Positions 8,247 to 18,537 of a DNA stretch of 64,000 nucleotides are shown here, one piece after another. Position numbers and translations under genes: made by a program. This stretch comes from Hahella chejuensis KCTC 2396 (GTDB taxonomy: Bacteria; Pseudomonadota; Gammaproteobacteria; Pseudomonadales; Oleiphilaceae). The first letter of the stretch is position 1; each line of letters begins with the position of its first letter. The notes under the pieces were generated by a model. The model was not told where the DNA came from. It ran no database searches and worked only from the letters and a program-made list of their open reading frames with translations. Where the stretch lies: positions 2,572,501 to 2,636,500 of the forward strand of contig NC_007645.1 in NCBI RefSeq assembly GCF_000012985.1. Reading direction: 5' to 3'.

Positions 8247-9836
8247 TTAATAAAAAGCAGTTTCCAGCAATTTGCGTGTATACGGCTGCGTCGGATTGGC
8301 GTAAATAGCGTCGCAGTCGCCGGCTTCAACCAGCTCTCCGCCCTGCATGACCACAATGCGGTGACACAGCGCTTTCACCACGCGCAGGTCATGGCTGATG
8401 AATAAGTAACTGAGATGATGCTCTTTCTGCAGGCGCTGTAACAATTCAATGACCTGCTGCTGGATGGTGCGGTCCAGAGAAGAGGTGGGCTCGTCGAGAA
8501 TCAGCAGTTTCGGTTTCAGCACCAGCGCACGGGCGATGGCGATGCGTTGCCGCTGTCCGCCGGAAAATTCATTGGGATAGCGATAACGCCATTCCGGATC
8601 AAGCTCCACTTCCCGCATCGCTTCAATCACGCTTTGCTCGCGGCTGGCGGCGTCGCCGATTTTATGGATTTCCAATCCCTCGCTGATAATCTCCTCGATA
8701 GTCAACCTAGGGCTGAGAGAGCCGAAAGGGTCCTGGAAAATAACCTGGATCTCCCGACGAAGCGGCTTCAGGGATTTGCTGTCCAGCAGGTCTATACGCT
8801 GACCGTTGTAATTGATGACGCCTTCGCTTTTCTCCAGACGCAAGATGCTGCGTCCCAGCGTCGACTTGCCCGAGCCGCTTTCGCCTACCAGTCCGACAGA
8901 CTCGCCGGGTAGTATATTCAGGCTGATATTGTTCACGGCTTTGATGTGGTCCACTGTACGCTGGAAGACGCCTTTTTTAATCGGGAACCAGCATTTCAGT
9001 TCTTTGACTTCCAGGATGGGCGTTTTATCCGTTGCGATTTGGGGGGGCGTTCCATGAGGCTCCGCCTCAATCAGTTTTTTCGTATAAGGATGAGAAGGGC
9101 GGGTGAATAGCGCTTGTGTTTCTCCCTGCTCGACAACTTCGCCTTTTTCCATGACGACGACATAGTCAGAAAGCTTCCTTACAATGTGCAGGTCGTGAGT
9201 AATAAATAAGACGGACATATTCATCTCCGTCTGCAGCTCACGGATCAGATCCAGAATCTGCGCCTGTATGGTAACGTCCAGCGCCGTAGTCGGCTCATCG
9301 GCGATTAGTAATTTGGGCTTGTTGACCAGCGCCATGGCGATCATTACGCGTTGTCTTTCACCGCCTGAGAGCTGATGCGGGTATGCATTGAGCTTCTGCT
9401 CAGGATTGCGAATACCGACCTTATTGAGCCAGTCGAGCGCCAGTTCCATACACTGCTTTTTGGTCAATCCTTGGTGTCTTTCGATGGTTTCCGAAATCTG
9501 TCGATGAATCTTATGCAGTGGGTTAAGTGAGGTCAGCGGCTCTTGAAAGATCACGCTTATCTCATGGCCGCGCACTTGTCGCATCCGGGATTCCGGCGCA
9601 CTGATCAAGTCTTCTCCTTGCCAGAAAATCTTGCCGCTTTTGAACTTGAGAGGAGGGGAGTTCAGCAATTTGAGTATCGACAGCGAGCTGACGGATTTTC
9701 CTGAGCCGCTTTCCCCTACTAGCGCCACAGTCTGTCCTGCCTTGATATCAAAGCTAACGTCATGGACCACCTGACTTTCCTTGCCCCCTTGGACAAAACT
9801 GAGAGTCAGGTCTTGCATGCTTAAAATTGTATCCAT
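8247..9836 (-). CDS. yejF: Peptide/microcin C-type ABC importer, tandem ATP-binding protein
   Basis: Two complete ABC ATPase domains in one 529-residue chain. Domain 1 has Walker [12 protein letters not shown], signature LSGGERQRV and Walker B LLIADEPT; domain 2 has [20 protein letters not shown] and [10 protein letters not shown]. This fused layout is typical of YejF/DppDF-type peptide importers. I choose ATG 9836 ([10 protein letters not shown]) over the longer frame reaching 9896, which would overlap yejE by 47 bases. It is the last gene of yejABEF and energises uptake through YejB/YejE. Confidence 0.93.
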   Translation of the reverse strand: MDTILSMQDLTLSFVQGGKESQVVHDVSFDIKAGQTVALVGESGSGKSVSSLSILKLLNSPPLKFKSGKIFWQGEDLISAPESRMRQVRGHEISVIFQEPLTSLNPLHKIHRQISETIERHQGLTKKQCMELALDWLNKVGIRNPEQKLNAYPHQLSGGERQRVMIAMALVNKPKLLIADEPTTALDVTIQAQILDLIRELQTEMNMSVLFITHDLHIVRKLSDYVVVMEKGEVVEQGETQALFTRPSHPYTKKLIEAEPHGTPPQIATDKTPILEVKELKCWFPIKKGVFQRTVDHIKAVNNISLNILPGESVGLVGESGSGKSTLGRSILRLEKSEGVINYNGQRIDLLDSKSLKPLRREIQVIFQDPFGSLSPRLTIEEIISEGLEIHKIGDAASREQSVIEAMREVELDPEWRYRYPNEFSGGQRQRIAIARALVLKPKLLILDEPTSSLDRTIQQQVIELLQRLQKEHHLSYLFISHDLRVVKALCHRIVVMQGGELVEAGDCDAIYANPTQPYTRKLLETAFY

Positions 9837-9849
9837 GTGTCTCTCTAGA

Positions 9850-10881
9850 TTAGTAGCTGGTGCGTGGATCAAGGGCATCTCTAACCCCCTCGCCAATAAA
9901 TACCAATAAGCCCATTAGTAGTGCGAGGACGATGAATGCAGTGATGCCCAGCCAGGGCGCTTGCAAATTTGCTTTGCCTTGCGCTAATAACTCGCCCAGA
10001 GAGGGAGAGCCGGCGGGAAGGCCAAAACCAAGAAAGTCCAAGGTTGTGAGGGTTTCTACGGAACCCGATAATATGAATGGCATAAAAGTCAGCGTAGCGA
10101 CCATTGCGTTAGGTAAGATATGTTTGAACATAATTCTCCTGTCACCCATACCCATTGCTCTGGCTGCAGTAACATACTCAAAGTTTCTACCACGTAAAAA
10201 CTCTGCTCTTACCGCTCCAACGAAGCCCATCCACGTAAAGAGAAGAATAAAACCGAGCAATACCCAGAAGGTAGGTTCTATTATGCTGGCCAGAATAATT
10301 AATAAAAACAGCGTTGGCATGCTTGCCCATATTTCAATAAAGCGCTGGAAAAACAAGTCTACCTTACCACCGTAATATCCTTGCATTGCTCCAGCGACAA
10401 CTCCAATGATGGCGGAGATGATGGTTAAGCTAAAACCAAATAATACAGATATTCTGAATCCGTAAATTACCCGAGCCAGTACATCTCGTCCCTGGTCATC
10501 CGTTCCAAGCCAGTTTTTAGTGCTGGGAGGGCTTGGAGCTGGAGAGTCCAAGTCATAGATGATGGTCTTGTAGTTATAAGGAACCAGCGGCCAGATCATC
10601 CATCCCTTAGCGTTAATTAACTTTGCGACATAAGGGTCTTTATAGTCCGCTTCGAATTCGAACTCTCCATCGAACTCTGTTTCCAGATAGGTGTTCCAGA
10701 TGGGGAGGTAATAACTGTCGTCGTATTTTACGAGAATGGGTTTATCATTGGCGACAAGTTCTGCAAATAGACAGAATATGAATATAAATAAAAACAACCA
10801 AAGTGAATAAAAGCCCATTCGATGAGACTTAAACGTTTGCCAGCGTCGCGCACTTTTATTACTGAGTTTTATTGATACCAT
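9850..10881 (-). CDS. yejE: Peptide/microcin C-type ABC importer, permease YejE
   Basis: A 343-residue inner-membrane permease of the OppC class. It has an N-terminal transmembrane segment (about 22-42), a long periplasmic insert, then five segments, with the ATPase-coupling EAA loop (about GAVRAEFLRGRNFEYVTAARAMGMGDRRIM). The extended insert with WPLVPYNYKTIIYD and the motif GTDDQGRDVLARV is typical of YejE. It is three bases downstream of yejB and 13 bases upstream of yejF. Confidence 0.93.
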   Translation of the reverse strand: MVSIKLSNKSARRWQTFKSHRMGFYSLWLFLFIFIFCLFAELVANDKPILVKYDDSYYLPIWNTYLETEFDGEFEFEADYKDPYVAKLINAKGWMIWPLVPYNYKTIIYDLDSPAPSPPSTKNWLGTDDQGRDVLARVIYGFRISVLFGFSLTIISAIIGVVAGAMQGYYGGKVDLFFQRFIEIWASMPTLFLLIILASIIEPTFWVLLGFILLFTWMGFVGAVRAEFLRGRNFEYVTAARAMGMGDRRIMFKHILPNAMVATLTFMPFILSGSVETLTTLDFLGFGLPAGSPSLGELLAQGKANLQAPWLGITAFIVLALLMGLLVFIGEGVRDALDPRTSY

Positions 10882-10884
10882 GGA

Positions 10885-11970
10885 CTAGCCCCTTTTCTCG
10901 AAGTCAATTCTGGGGTCTACCCAGGTATAAGTGAGGTCGGATATCAGTGATATCAGTAGTCCCAGTAAAGTAAAAATATAGAGGGTGCTGAATACAATGG
11001 GGTAGTCGCGTTGAGTGATTGCTTCAAAGCCTAAAAGGCCGATGCCTTCGAGCGAAAAGATTACTTCAATTATGATTGAACCTGTAAAGAAAATCCTGAT
11101 AAATGCGCCGGGAAAACCAGAGATAATGATTAACATGGCGTTGCGGAATATGTGTTTATAAAGCACTTCTCGCTGAGTAAGTCCCTTTGCCTTGGCAGTC
11201 ATGACATACTGTTTGTTGATCTCATCCAAAAACGAATTCTTGGTTAGAAGGGTCAGTGTGGCGAAGCCGCTGATAACCATCGCCAAGACCGGAAGAGTTA
11301 TATGCCAGAAGTAATCCAGGATCTTATCTGGCCAAGATAAACTGTCCCAGTTTTCTGAAACCAGTCCACGTAATGGAAACCAATCAAAGTAGGTGCCGCC
11401 AGCAAATAGAATGACTAATAAGATAGCAAATAGGAATCCTGGAATTGCATAGGCGATAGACAGTACGCTGCTGGTCCATCTATCGAATGGATGCCCATTT
11501 TTTAGGGCTTTGGATATGCCGAGCGGAATGGAAATCATGTAAATAAGTAGGGTTGTCCAAAGTCCCAGTGATATGGTGACTGGCATTCGTTCTAATATAA
11601 GGTCAACAACACTGCCGCTTTTAAATAGACTATCGCCAAAGTCGAACATGATGTAGCTTTTTAACATGTCCCAGTAGCGTTCGTGGATTGGTTTATCAAA
11701 TCCGAAACGTTTCTCTATCTCTGCTATGATCTCAGGGTCTAAGCCCCGTGCCCCGCGGTATTGAGAGCCTTCACTAGTGGCTGAACCTACATCTTGTTGG
11801 TTGGCTCCAGATATTTTATCCAGTCTGCTTCCATCAAGTGACATGGCTTGGGCCATGGCTTGATCCACAGGGCCTCCTGGCGCTACCTGGATGATGAAAA
11901 AGTTGATAGTGATGATCGCCCAAAGAGTAGGGATCATCAGAAGGAGTCGTCTTATTATGTAAGCGGCCAT
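10885..11970 (-). CDS. yejB: Peptide/microcin C-type ABC importer, permease YejB
   Basis: A 361-residue OppB-class permease. It starts with the hallmark [17 protein letters not shown] and [11 protein letters not shown] hydrophilic insert (about 40-85) precedes the remaining transmembrane segments, and the EAA loop lies near [19 protein letters not shown]. It pairs with YejE as the channel. It starts three bases after yejA ends, so the genes are cotranscribed. Confidence 0.93.
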   Translation of the reverse strand: MAAYIIRRLLLMIPTLWAIITINFFIIQVAPGGPVDQAMAQAMSLDGSRLDKISGANQQDVGSATSEGSQYRGARGLDPEIIAEIEKRFGFDKPIHERYWDMLKSYIMFDFGDSLFKSGSVVDLILERMPVTISLGLWTTLLIYMISIPLGISKALKNGHPFDRWTSSVLSIAYAIPGFLFAILLVILFAGGTYFDWFPLRGLVSENWDSLSWPDKILDYFWHITLPVLAMVISGFATLTLLTKNSFLDEINKQYVMTAKAKGLTQREVLYKHIFRNAMLIIISGFPGAFIRIFFTGSIIIEVIFSLEGIGLLGFEAITQRDYPIVFSTLYIFTLLGLLISLISDLTYTWVDPRIDFEKRG

Positions 11971-11973
11971 AGA

Positions 11974-13776
11974 TTAACGCTCAAGTTGCGCAGCTTTGTC
12001 TTTGTCAAACCACCAGGTGTCCTGCCCTAAATCGTACTTTGGGCGAGTCTCAGGGCGACTGAATTTGTCCCAATAGGCGATGCGGAAGGCGCTTAGATGC
12101 CATTGCGGAATCATCAGGTATTTCCAGAGCAGCACGCGATCCAGCGCATGTCCGTAAACCATCAGTTTGTCCGGGTCTTCCTGGCTTTTTTCTATTCCTT
12201 CAACGATCGCGTCTACTGCCGGATCTCTGAGATTGGCGGAATTCCAGGTGGAATCGACAAAGCTGGAGTGGAACAGGATCTTGAGGTCGCTGGAAGGATA
12301 GGAGAGGGCGGGATAGCGGAACGACACCATGTCAAAGTCATGGGTGCGCACGCGGTTGATGTACTGGCTTGGGTCCACTTGGCGCAGATTCATGATGATG
12401 CCGATCTTTTCCAGGTTTCTCCTCAGCGGCGCTGCTGAACGCTCAGTCGTGGGGCTGTAGCTGAGTAGTTCAAATTCCATCTGCTGGCCGGTTTTAGCGT
12501 TGACGGTTTTCCCATCTCTCAGCTCCCAGCCCGCTTCCTTCAATAATTTGAGGGCGATGCGGATATTGTCCCGAATGTAACCGTCGCCTTTGGTGACGGG
12601 CAGTTCGAAAGGCTTCTCGAATACCTCTGGCGGTAGCTGGTCTTTTAGCGGATTTAAGATCTCCAGTTCCGCCTCGCTGGGAAGTCCCGAGGCAGTGTAT
12701 GGCGTATTGGTGAAATAACTGGCTGTGCGAACGTACTGGCCATAAAAAAGCGCTTTGTTCATCCACTCGAAATCAAGCAGGTAGCTCAGTGCTTTACGGA
12801 CGCGGCGGTCTTTGAAGATGGGGCGTTCCGTGTTGTAGACGAAGCCGGTGGTGCTCTGAGGAATACTGTGCGCGAGCTCTTCTTTCTTCACGAGCTTGTT
12901 CCTGATCGCAGGAAAATTGTAGGCCGTCGCCCAGTTTTTGGCTTCGCCTTCCTGCCAGAAATCAAACTCGCCGGACTTGAACGCCTCGAATGCGACCGTG
13001 GCGTCCCGATAATAATCGTAACGGGTGTAAGTGATGTTGTTGCGGCCCTTGTTGACGGGCAGGTCTTTACCCCAGTAATCATCCAGCGCTTTCACCACCA
13101 CATATTGGCCGTAACTGTAATCGCTGATGGTTATGCCGCTGCTGCCCAGGGGAACGTCTTTGATGGGGTCGCCGAAATTGCGAGAGGCCCAGTAATGCTC
13201 CGGCAGGATTTTGAGACCGAATAAGGAGAACATCTGCTCCCTGTTCGCATCCTGCATGGAGAATTTGACCTGATGTTCGTCCAGGACGTCGATTGAGGTG
13301 ATAAACGAGTAATATTTTTTGAACTGAGGCACGCCTTCATTGGCGAATTTTTCAAATGAAAATTTGACGTCTTGGGCGGTGATCGGCTTGTGGTCTTGAA
13401 AGGTGGCTTTGGGATTGATATGGAAAATGATCCAGGAATAATCAGACGCGAATTCAATCTTCTCTGCGATTAATGGATAGTAAACTTCGATTTCGTCCTG
13501 AGAAGCGATCAGCAGGCTGTCGTATAACTCATCCGCGCCAGCTCCGGAAGTCCCCCTTTGCGCATAGCGGTTAAAGTTGTCATAGGTGCCGATTGAATGG
13601 AGCCTGATCGTTCCCCCTTTGGGCGCGTCTGGATTGACGTAGTCAAAGTGAGTAAAATCGTCCAGATACTTGGGTTCGCCCCTGAGGGCGATGCCTTTTG
13701 CTGTGATGACCTTCGGCTCTCCATAACATACCAAGCTAACGGCGCATAAGAGCAGCAGAACGAAGGATCGAATCAT
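11974..13776 (-). CDS. yejA: Extracellular solute-binding protein of the Yej importer
   Basis: A 600-residue periplasmic binding protein (SBP family 5) with a Sec signal peptide at residues 1-20 (SFVLLLLCAVSLVCYGE). It matches the YejA group through KGIALRGEPKYLDDFTHFDYVNPDAPKGG and a C-terminal W-rich end (DTWWFDKDKA). In enterics this system imports oligopeptides and microcin C. As first gene of yejABEF it is transcribed from the region upstream of 13776, shared divergently with the HDOD gene. Confidence 0.93.
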   Translation of the reverse strand: MIRSFVLLLLCAVSLVCYGEPKVITAKGIALRGEPKYLDDFTHFDYVNPDAPKGGTIRLHSIGTYDNFNRYAQRGTSGAGADELYDSLLIASQDEIEVYYPLIAEKIEFASDYSWIIFHINPKATFQDHKPITAQDVKFSFEKFANEGVPQFKKYYSFITSIDVLDEHQVKFSMQDANREQMFSLFGLKILPEHYWASRNFGDPIKDVPLGSSGITISDYSYGQYVVVKALDDYWGKDLPVNKGRNNITYTRYDYYRDATVAFEAFKSGEFDFWQEGEAKNWATAYNFPAIRNKLVKKEELAHSIPQSTTGFVYNTERPIFKDRRVRKALSYLLDFEWMNKALFYGQYVRTASYFTNTPYTASGLPSEAELEILNPLKDQLPPEVFEKPFELPVTKGDGYIRDNIRIALKLLKEAGWELRDGKTVNAKTGQQMEFELLSYSPTTERSAAPLRRNLEKIGIIMNLRQVDPSQYINRVRTHDFDMVSFRYPALSYPSSDLKILFHSSFVDSTWNSANLRDPAVDAIVEGIEKSQEDPDKLMVYGHALDRVLLWKYLMIPQWHLSAFRIAYWDKFSRPETRPKYDLGQDTWWFDKDKAAQLER

Positions 13777-14157
13777 TTCATAGCCTTGTTAAAGGTTAAT
13801 TTATTGAAAACAAGCAGTTATTGATATTAGCAGTTTAATGCGGGCGTACAAGATGATTGACGGGCCGCCGCTGTAAACTGTGATCCACGCGTCCTTGCCG
13901 ACAAAATCCCTGCGCCCGATGGGTGGGCGTTCCTGGTTGCATGTTGCTTTGTCCTGCGCGAGGCTTCAAGCGCTTTATATTACGATCCGTTTAGGCTGCG
14001 CCGCTCCCTGGTCACTGTCCCGCGGGTTGTTGAGAGTAGCGTGAGCCCGCATGAACGGCTGATTTCCCGTAAAGCGACTACACTTATTCAACGCATGACT
14101 TTTACGCATCCTGCGGCGACTTCTACTATTTAATTAAGAGAACCCAATAGAGCGATC
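13777..14157. other. Divergent intergenic region yejA / HDOD gene
   Basis: About 380 bases with no supported ORF. It must hold the two divergent promoters. I could not identify a convincing operator, hairpin or RNA. Confidence 0.4.
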
Positions 14158-15600
14158 ATGGTTTTGGCAAAGACAAAGGCGCCTTTTGGCCTGGACGAAT
14201 GGCTTGAAGAGTTGGCGCACATGGACGCTGTGGTGATGGGGGCGATTATCAGACAACTGAACCAGTTGACGGCCTCTGAAGAATCCTCCGTGGCGCAACT
14301 CTCGGATGTGGTGCTGAAGACCCCGGCGCTGACCTCGAAAATCATCAAGCTGGCGAACAGTGCAGTGTATAACCCCAGCAGGGCTCCTATTCCCACTGTC
14401 AGCCGGGCGATCATGCATATCGGCTTCAACGCCGTGAGGGCGATTTGCGTCTCCTCTATTTTGATGGAGGCGCTGTTGAAGCAGCATCCGCGCGATAGTC
14501 TGGTTATGCAGATGGCGCGCTCTTTTCACGCGGCAGTACAAGCGCGCAACTTGTGTGAGAAGGCAAGGGCTGATGTGAAAGAGGAAGTGTTTGTCGCAAC
14601 GCTGTTGCTGCACCTGGGGGAAATGCTGATCTGGGGCTATCCTCACCCTGCCGTTGATAAGGCCTATCGCATGTTTCAACAGGGCGTCTCCACGCTGGAA
14701 TTGGAGAAAGTGCTGGGTGTTACCTTTGATCGGTTGACGCGGGAATTGGCCGACGAGTGGGGATTGGGCGATACGCTCAGCGAAGCTTTGTCTCCCCCGG
14801 ACGAACCCAGCAAAAAAGCCCAGGCGGTGTGTTTGGGTGAGGATATCTCTATTGCCGTCGAGAAGGGTTGGGATTCGCCGGAAATGCAGGCGGTGCTGAA
14901 ACGTGTGTCGGTGTTCAGCAACACGCCTGTCAGTACGGTCAAGGCCAAGCTGCAAGCCAGTATGGATGAAGCGTCCGAGTTATCCAGGGAGTACTCAGAT
15001 CCGCAGATCTCCAGAATCCTGGAGCAGACCAATCGTGAGGCGAAGTCTGCGGAATTGGCTGCGGATGACCCCCTGTTGCAGCCGGATCCACAGTTTCAGC
15101 TGGAAACGCTGCAGCGCATCATGCAAATGATGGCGGGCAAAATCGATACCGGAGTCTTGTTCCAAACGGTGCTGGAAGGTTTGCATCGAGGCGTCGGTCT
15201 GGAAAGAGTCGTGCTGGCGATTTTCAATCAACCCCGGACTCAGGTCGGCGCCAAATTTCTGTTGGGACAGAAAATGATTAACTGGCGTGAGCGGTTCAGA
15301 TTCGCCTACGACAAGTCGCAGGATAATTTTTTCCACGCCGTGATGAGCTCGCATCAATCCGCCTGGATTGGCAGCGGCAGCTATGCTTCTCTGAGTAAGC
15401 TGCGCACTCGCAACTTTATCGACCTCGTAGGGATGGGGGATTTCTTTATCGGGCCGATTATCGCCAACGGTAGGGAGGTCGGTTTTCTCTATGCGGATCT
15501 AAGAGTCAGCGGGCGGCCAATGAGCGAAACATACTACACAGGGTTCAAGCATTTTGTGCAGCAAACCTGTCTTTGCCTGTCTCTGCTGGCGAAGAAATAA
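14158..15600 (+). CDS. HDOD domain signalling protein with C-terminal GAF-like region
   Basis: A 480-residue cytoplasmic protein. Residues about 15-215 form an HDOD domain: VLKTPALTSKIIKLANSAVY, ISRAI-like VSRAIMHIGFNAVRAI and the helical tail. HDOD is related to HD phosphohydrolases but lacks their metal ligands. Residues about 310-475 look like a GAF-type sensory domain (VLFQTVLEGLHRGVGLERVVLAI). Such proteins are regulatory scaffolds in gammaproteobacterial stress or c-di-GMP networks; the ligand is unknown. ATG 14158 is directly preceded by purine-rich AGAGCGATC. A shared hairpin lies 70 bases downstream. Confidence 0.85.
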   Translation: MVLAKTKAPFGLDEWLEELAHMDAVVMGAIIRQLNQLTASEESSVAQLSDVVLKTPALTSKIIKLANSAVYNPSRAPIPTVSRAIMHIGFNAVRAICVSSILMEALLKQHPRDSLVMQMARSFHAAVQARNLCEKARADVKEEVFVATLLLHLGEMLIWGYPHPAVDKAYRMFQQGVSTLELEKVLGVTFDRLTRELADEWGLGDTLSEALSPPDEPSKKAQAVCLGEDISIAVEKGWDSPEMQAVLKRVSVFSNTPVSTVKAKLQASMDEASELSREYSDPQISRILEQTNREAKSAELAADDPLLQPDPQFQLETLQRIMQMMAGKIDTGVLFQTVLEGLHRGVGLERVVLAIFNQPRTQVGAKFLLGQKMINWRERFRFAYDKSQDNFFHAVMSSHQSAWIGSGSYASLSKLRTRNFIDLVGMGDFFIGPIIANGREVGFLYADLRVSGRPMSETYYTGFKHFVQQTCLCLSLLAKK

Positions 15601-15670
15601 GATCGCTAGCTGGCGGATATTGATTCAAAAACTTCTCTTGTGCCCCTCAATAAATGTGTCCCTCAATAAA

Positions 15671-15694
15671 AAAGCCAGCGTTGTCGCTGGCTTT
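15671..15694 (-). terminator. Terminator of mltD (also between convergent HDOD gene)
   Basis: Perfect 10-bp stem AAAGCCAGCG-TTGT-CGCTGGCTTT. On the minus strand it runs into TTTTTTATT, a canonical U-tract, after the mltD stop. Confidence 0.85.
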
Positions 15695-15740
15695 CGGTCG
15701 CTTTGCTTGCGTGACTATTTTGTCAGTACGCAGGTAAGCG

Positions 15741-17486
15741 TCAGTTGATTTGCGTGACGTCCACGTAAATGCTCAGGCGTTGGCCTGGGCGCAGAACGCT
15801 TCCTTTGTTGATGGAATTCCAGCGCAAGAGATCATTGACGCTTACGTTGAAGCGACTGGCGATGCGATACAAAGAATCGCCGCTACGGATTTTGTAGCCG
15901 ATCTTGCGAATCACCTGACGGTTCTTGATGGAAGGCGATGAGGCTTTAGCGGTTTGCTGCACGCCGGACTTGGTCCATATAACCAATGTTTTGCCGGGAG
16001 AGAGCACATCGCCGGGCGCCATACCGTTCCAGCGCGCCAGTTTGCGAACATTGACTTTGTAATCCTGGGCGATATCCCACAACGTATCGCCGGCTTTCAC
16101 CACATGCTCCACTTTCGCCGTGCCGCTGCCGCCAACCTGCTTCGACTGCTTGGCTTCCAGGCGATTGTCTGCGCTCAGGCTATAGAAATCTTCGCCTTCA
16201 TAAGAGCTGGGAATCAGGAGCTGCTGGCCAACCCTGATCAGCGCGCCTTTCAGCCGGTTAACTTCCTGCACCACCTCTGGCGTGGTTTTGTGCTGTTTGG
16301 CGATGGTGATCAGCGTATCGCCTTGTCTGACTTTGTAGCGGGTCCAATTCACCAACTGCTTTTTCGGCGTGCTGGCGTAGGCTTCCTTAAAGACTTTCAA
16401 CTGCGGCAAAGGCAACACCAGACGATGAGGGCCCAGCGGCGCGGTCGCCCATTGATTGTATCCGGGGTTGAGTACATAAAGGTCGTCAACGTCGATTTGC
16501 GCCAGCTTGGCGGCTTGGGCGAGATCGATTTGGGAATCCAGCTCCACAACGCCGAAGTAGGGCTCATCTGCGATATCCACCAGAGTCACGCCGTTAGTGT
16601 CTGGGTCCGCCACCACTTTGGCGATGGCCAGCAGACGGGGCACGTACATGCTGGTTTCACGGGGCAGGCTTAATGACCAGTAATCAGTCGGCAGGCCTTT
16701 CGCCTTGTTCTTCTTGATTGCACGCATGACGGTGCCGGCGCCTGAGTTATAAGCCGCCAGCGCCAACAGCCAGTCGCCATCAAACATATCAGAGAGCTTC
16801 TGCAAGTAGGTCAGCGCGGCGTCGGTGGAGGCGACAATATCGCGACGACCGTCGTACCACCAGTTTTGTTGCAGACCGAAATGCTTGCCGGTGCTGGGAA
16901 TGAACTGCCAGATGCCGGACGCGCGGCCGTGAGAATAGGCGAAGGGGTCGAAAGCGCTTTCCACTACTGGCAATAACGCCAGTTCGAGGGGCATCTTACG
17001 CTTTTCCGCCTCGTTCACAATGTGGTGCAGATACAAGGCGCTGCGACCGAAAGTGCGGTCAAGATAGGATTGATGACTGGCGTACCATTTCTGTTCAGAG
17101 TCGATACGGGGGTTGGTCTGATTAACGAGATCCAGTGCGAAGCCGGCTCTAATCCGATTCCAGATATTAACTGGCGTTTCATCTACGCCAGCCTCTATGT
17201 CCCCGTCTTCGCCACGGGCGCCTTGGGCGGCCCAGGTCAGTTGTTCTTCTGGGGATAGATCATTCAGATCTAGATATTCGTAATCTGATTGCAGAGAAGG
17301 ATTCCAAGGGTCCTGCCTGCCTCCCGCCGGCCCTTCGCCGTTTTTACGGGGAGAAGCGTTCGCTTGCTGTGCGGCGCTTTCGTCAGCCAGAGGCTCTCCG
17401 CCTTCCTTTGATAGTCCTTTTAATTGCGCACAGGAGGCGCAGACTAGTAATGACAACGTGATCGCGAGGCGCGAGATCCAAACCAT
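15741..17486 (-). CDS. mltD: Membrane-bound lytic murein transglycosylase D with LysM repeats
   Basis: A 581-residue envelope enzyme that cleaves the MurNAc-GlcNAc bond to give 1,6-anhydro products. A short signal ends in a Cys (VCASCAQL, Cys19), so it is probably a lipoprotein, although Cys at -3 is unusual. The SLT domain has the catalytic Glu in LPVVESAFDPFAYSHG and the GIWQFIPSTG motif, near residues 160-310. Three LysM peptidoglycan-binding repeats follow (about 385-430, 465-510, 535-578; each with YKVRQGDTL- or YKIRSGDSL-like starts). E. coli MltD has fewer repeats. It lies next to gloB, an order I recall from other gammaproteobacteria. Confidence 0.93.
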   Translation of the reverse strand: MVWISRLAITLSLLVCASCAQLKGLSKEGGEPLADESAAQQANASPRKNGEGPAGGRQDPWNPSLQSDYEYLDLNDLSPEEQLTWAAQGARGEDGDIEAGVDETPVNIWNRIRAGFALDLVNQTNPRIDSEQKWYASHQSYLDRTFGRSALYLHHIVNEAEKRKMPLELALLPVVESAFDPFAYSHGRASGIWQFIPSTGKHFGLQQNWWYDGRRDIVASTDAALTYLQKLSDMFDGDWLLALAAYNSGAGTVMRAIKKNKAKGLPTDYWSLSLPRETSMYVPRLLAIAKVVADPDTNGVTLVDIADEPYFGVVELDSQIDLAQAAKLAQIDVDDLYVLNPGYNQWATAPLGPHRLVLPLPQLKVFKEAYASTPKKQLVNWTRYKVRQGDTLITIAKQHKTTPEVVQEVNRLKGALIRVGQQLLIPSSYEGEDFYSLSADNRLEAKQSKQVGGSGTAKVEHVVKAGDTLWDIAQDYKVNVRKLARWNGMAPGDVLSPGKTLVIWTKSGVQQTAKASSPSIKNRQVIRKIGYKIRSGDSLYRIASRFNVSVNDLLRWNSINKGSVLRPGQRLSIYVDVTQIN

Positions 17487-17570
17487 AACTTCACAACTTT
17501 TCTTTTGAGCCTGAAAAATGCCAGGGTCGGATTTTAGGTATACATTTTATAGACAGCAAGTTAAAAAAAT

Positions 17571-18344
17571 TTAGAACCGATCCTTCCAGGCGCGAATCGC
17601 CGCAAAAGTATCGGTTGCAGTGGCGCAGGGAGAACCGGAAACTTCCTGCGCCATCCGGCGCACTACGGGGTGTTCCGCCATTAAGAACGGATTGTAGGCG
17701 ATCTCTTCGCCCAGCACGGCAGGTAATGTTGGGACGCCCCGGGCCCGCAAAGACTCGCATTGCAGTTTTCTTTTGTTTACCTCGTCCGATTCCGGCATTA
17801 CGGCCTGAGCGAAACGGAGGTTAGATAACGTATATTCATGCGCGCAATATATATAAGTATCCCCTGGCAGACGTTTCAGTTTGTCCAGAGACTGACGCAT
17901 CATCGCCGGATCGCCTTCGAACAAACGTCCGCAGCCGGCGGAAAACAGGGTGTCGCCGCAAAATAGACGCGGCGCGCCGGCGATGTCGCCGAAGTAGGAG
18001 ATATGGTCCAAGGTATGTCCGGGGGTTTCAAGCACTTCCAGGGAAAAGTCGCCCAGATCCACACGGTCGCCTTCTTGTAAAGGAACGGTGATGGCCTTGA
18101 TGGCGGAGCGCATGAAACCGTAAACCGGAACAGGATGATTGGCCAGTAGTTCATTCACGCCGCCGGTGTGGTCGTGATGATGGTGCGTAATCAGAATCCC
18201 CCTCAGGGTGAGGTGGTTTTCCGCCAAGTGGCGCAGAACGGGCTGCGCATCGCCGGGGTCCACCACCCAGGCGTCGCCCTGGTCGCTTTGGATCGACCAG
18301 ATGTAGTTATCGTTGAAGGCGGGAATGGGGAGTATCTCGGTCAT
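17571..18344 (-). CDS. gloB: Hydroxyacylglutathione hydrolase (glyoxalase II)
   Basis: A 257-residue metallo-beta-lactamase-fold enzyme that hydrolyses S-D-lactoylglutathione in methylglyoxal detoxification. The zinc motif THHHHDHTGG is at about residues 52-61, with further ligands in ETPGHTLDHISY and CGDTLFSAGCGR and the late CAHEYTLSNLRFA. Length and C-terminal helical domain match GloB. It is divergent from the methyltransferase gene across about 190 bases. Confidence 0.95.
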   Translation of the reverse strand: MTEILPIPAFNDNYIWSIQSDQGDAWVVDPGDAQPVLRHLAENHLTLRGILITHHHHDHTGGVNELLANHPVPVYGFMRSAIKAITVPLQEGDRVDLGDFSLEVLETPGHTLDHISYFGDIAGAPRLFCGDTLFSAGCGRLFEGDPAMMRQSLDKLKRLPGDTYIYCAHEYTLSNLRFAQAVMPESDEVNKRKLQCESLRARGVPTLPAVLGEEIAYNPFLMAEHPVVRRMAQEVSGSPCATATDTFAAIRAWKDRF

Positions 18345-18537
18345 TCTGAATTACTGATTGTTATGCGTTGATGAAATATTAGAAAACTTGCCGTCAGGCG
18401 CTTATGATATTTCGAACTGCCCTTATCATTAACCCGATGGCTTGTGACCATGTTAATAGCATAGCTGCTCGCTGTCTGTTGTTAAGTGGTTTTCAAACGA
18501 AAGTAAGTTTTCTCAGAGAGCTGACCAAGGGGGATGC

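Noticed and set aside
17491-17760. 89-aa minus-strand ORF overlapping gloB
   Set aside because: Out of frame within the well-supported gloB end and mltD upstream region.
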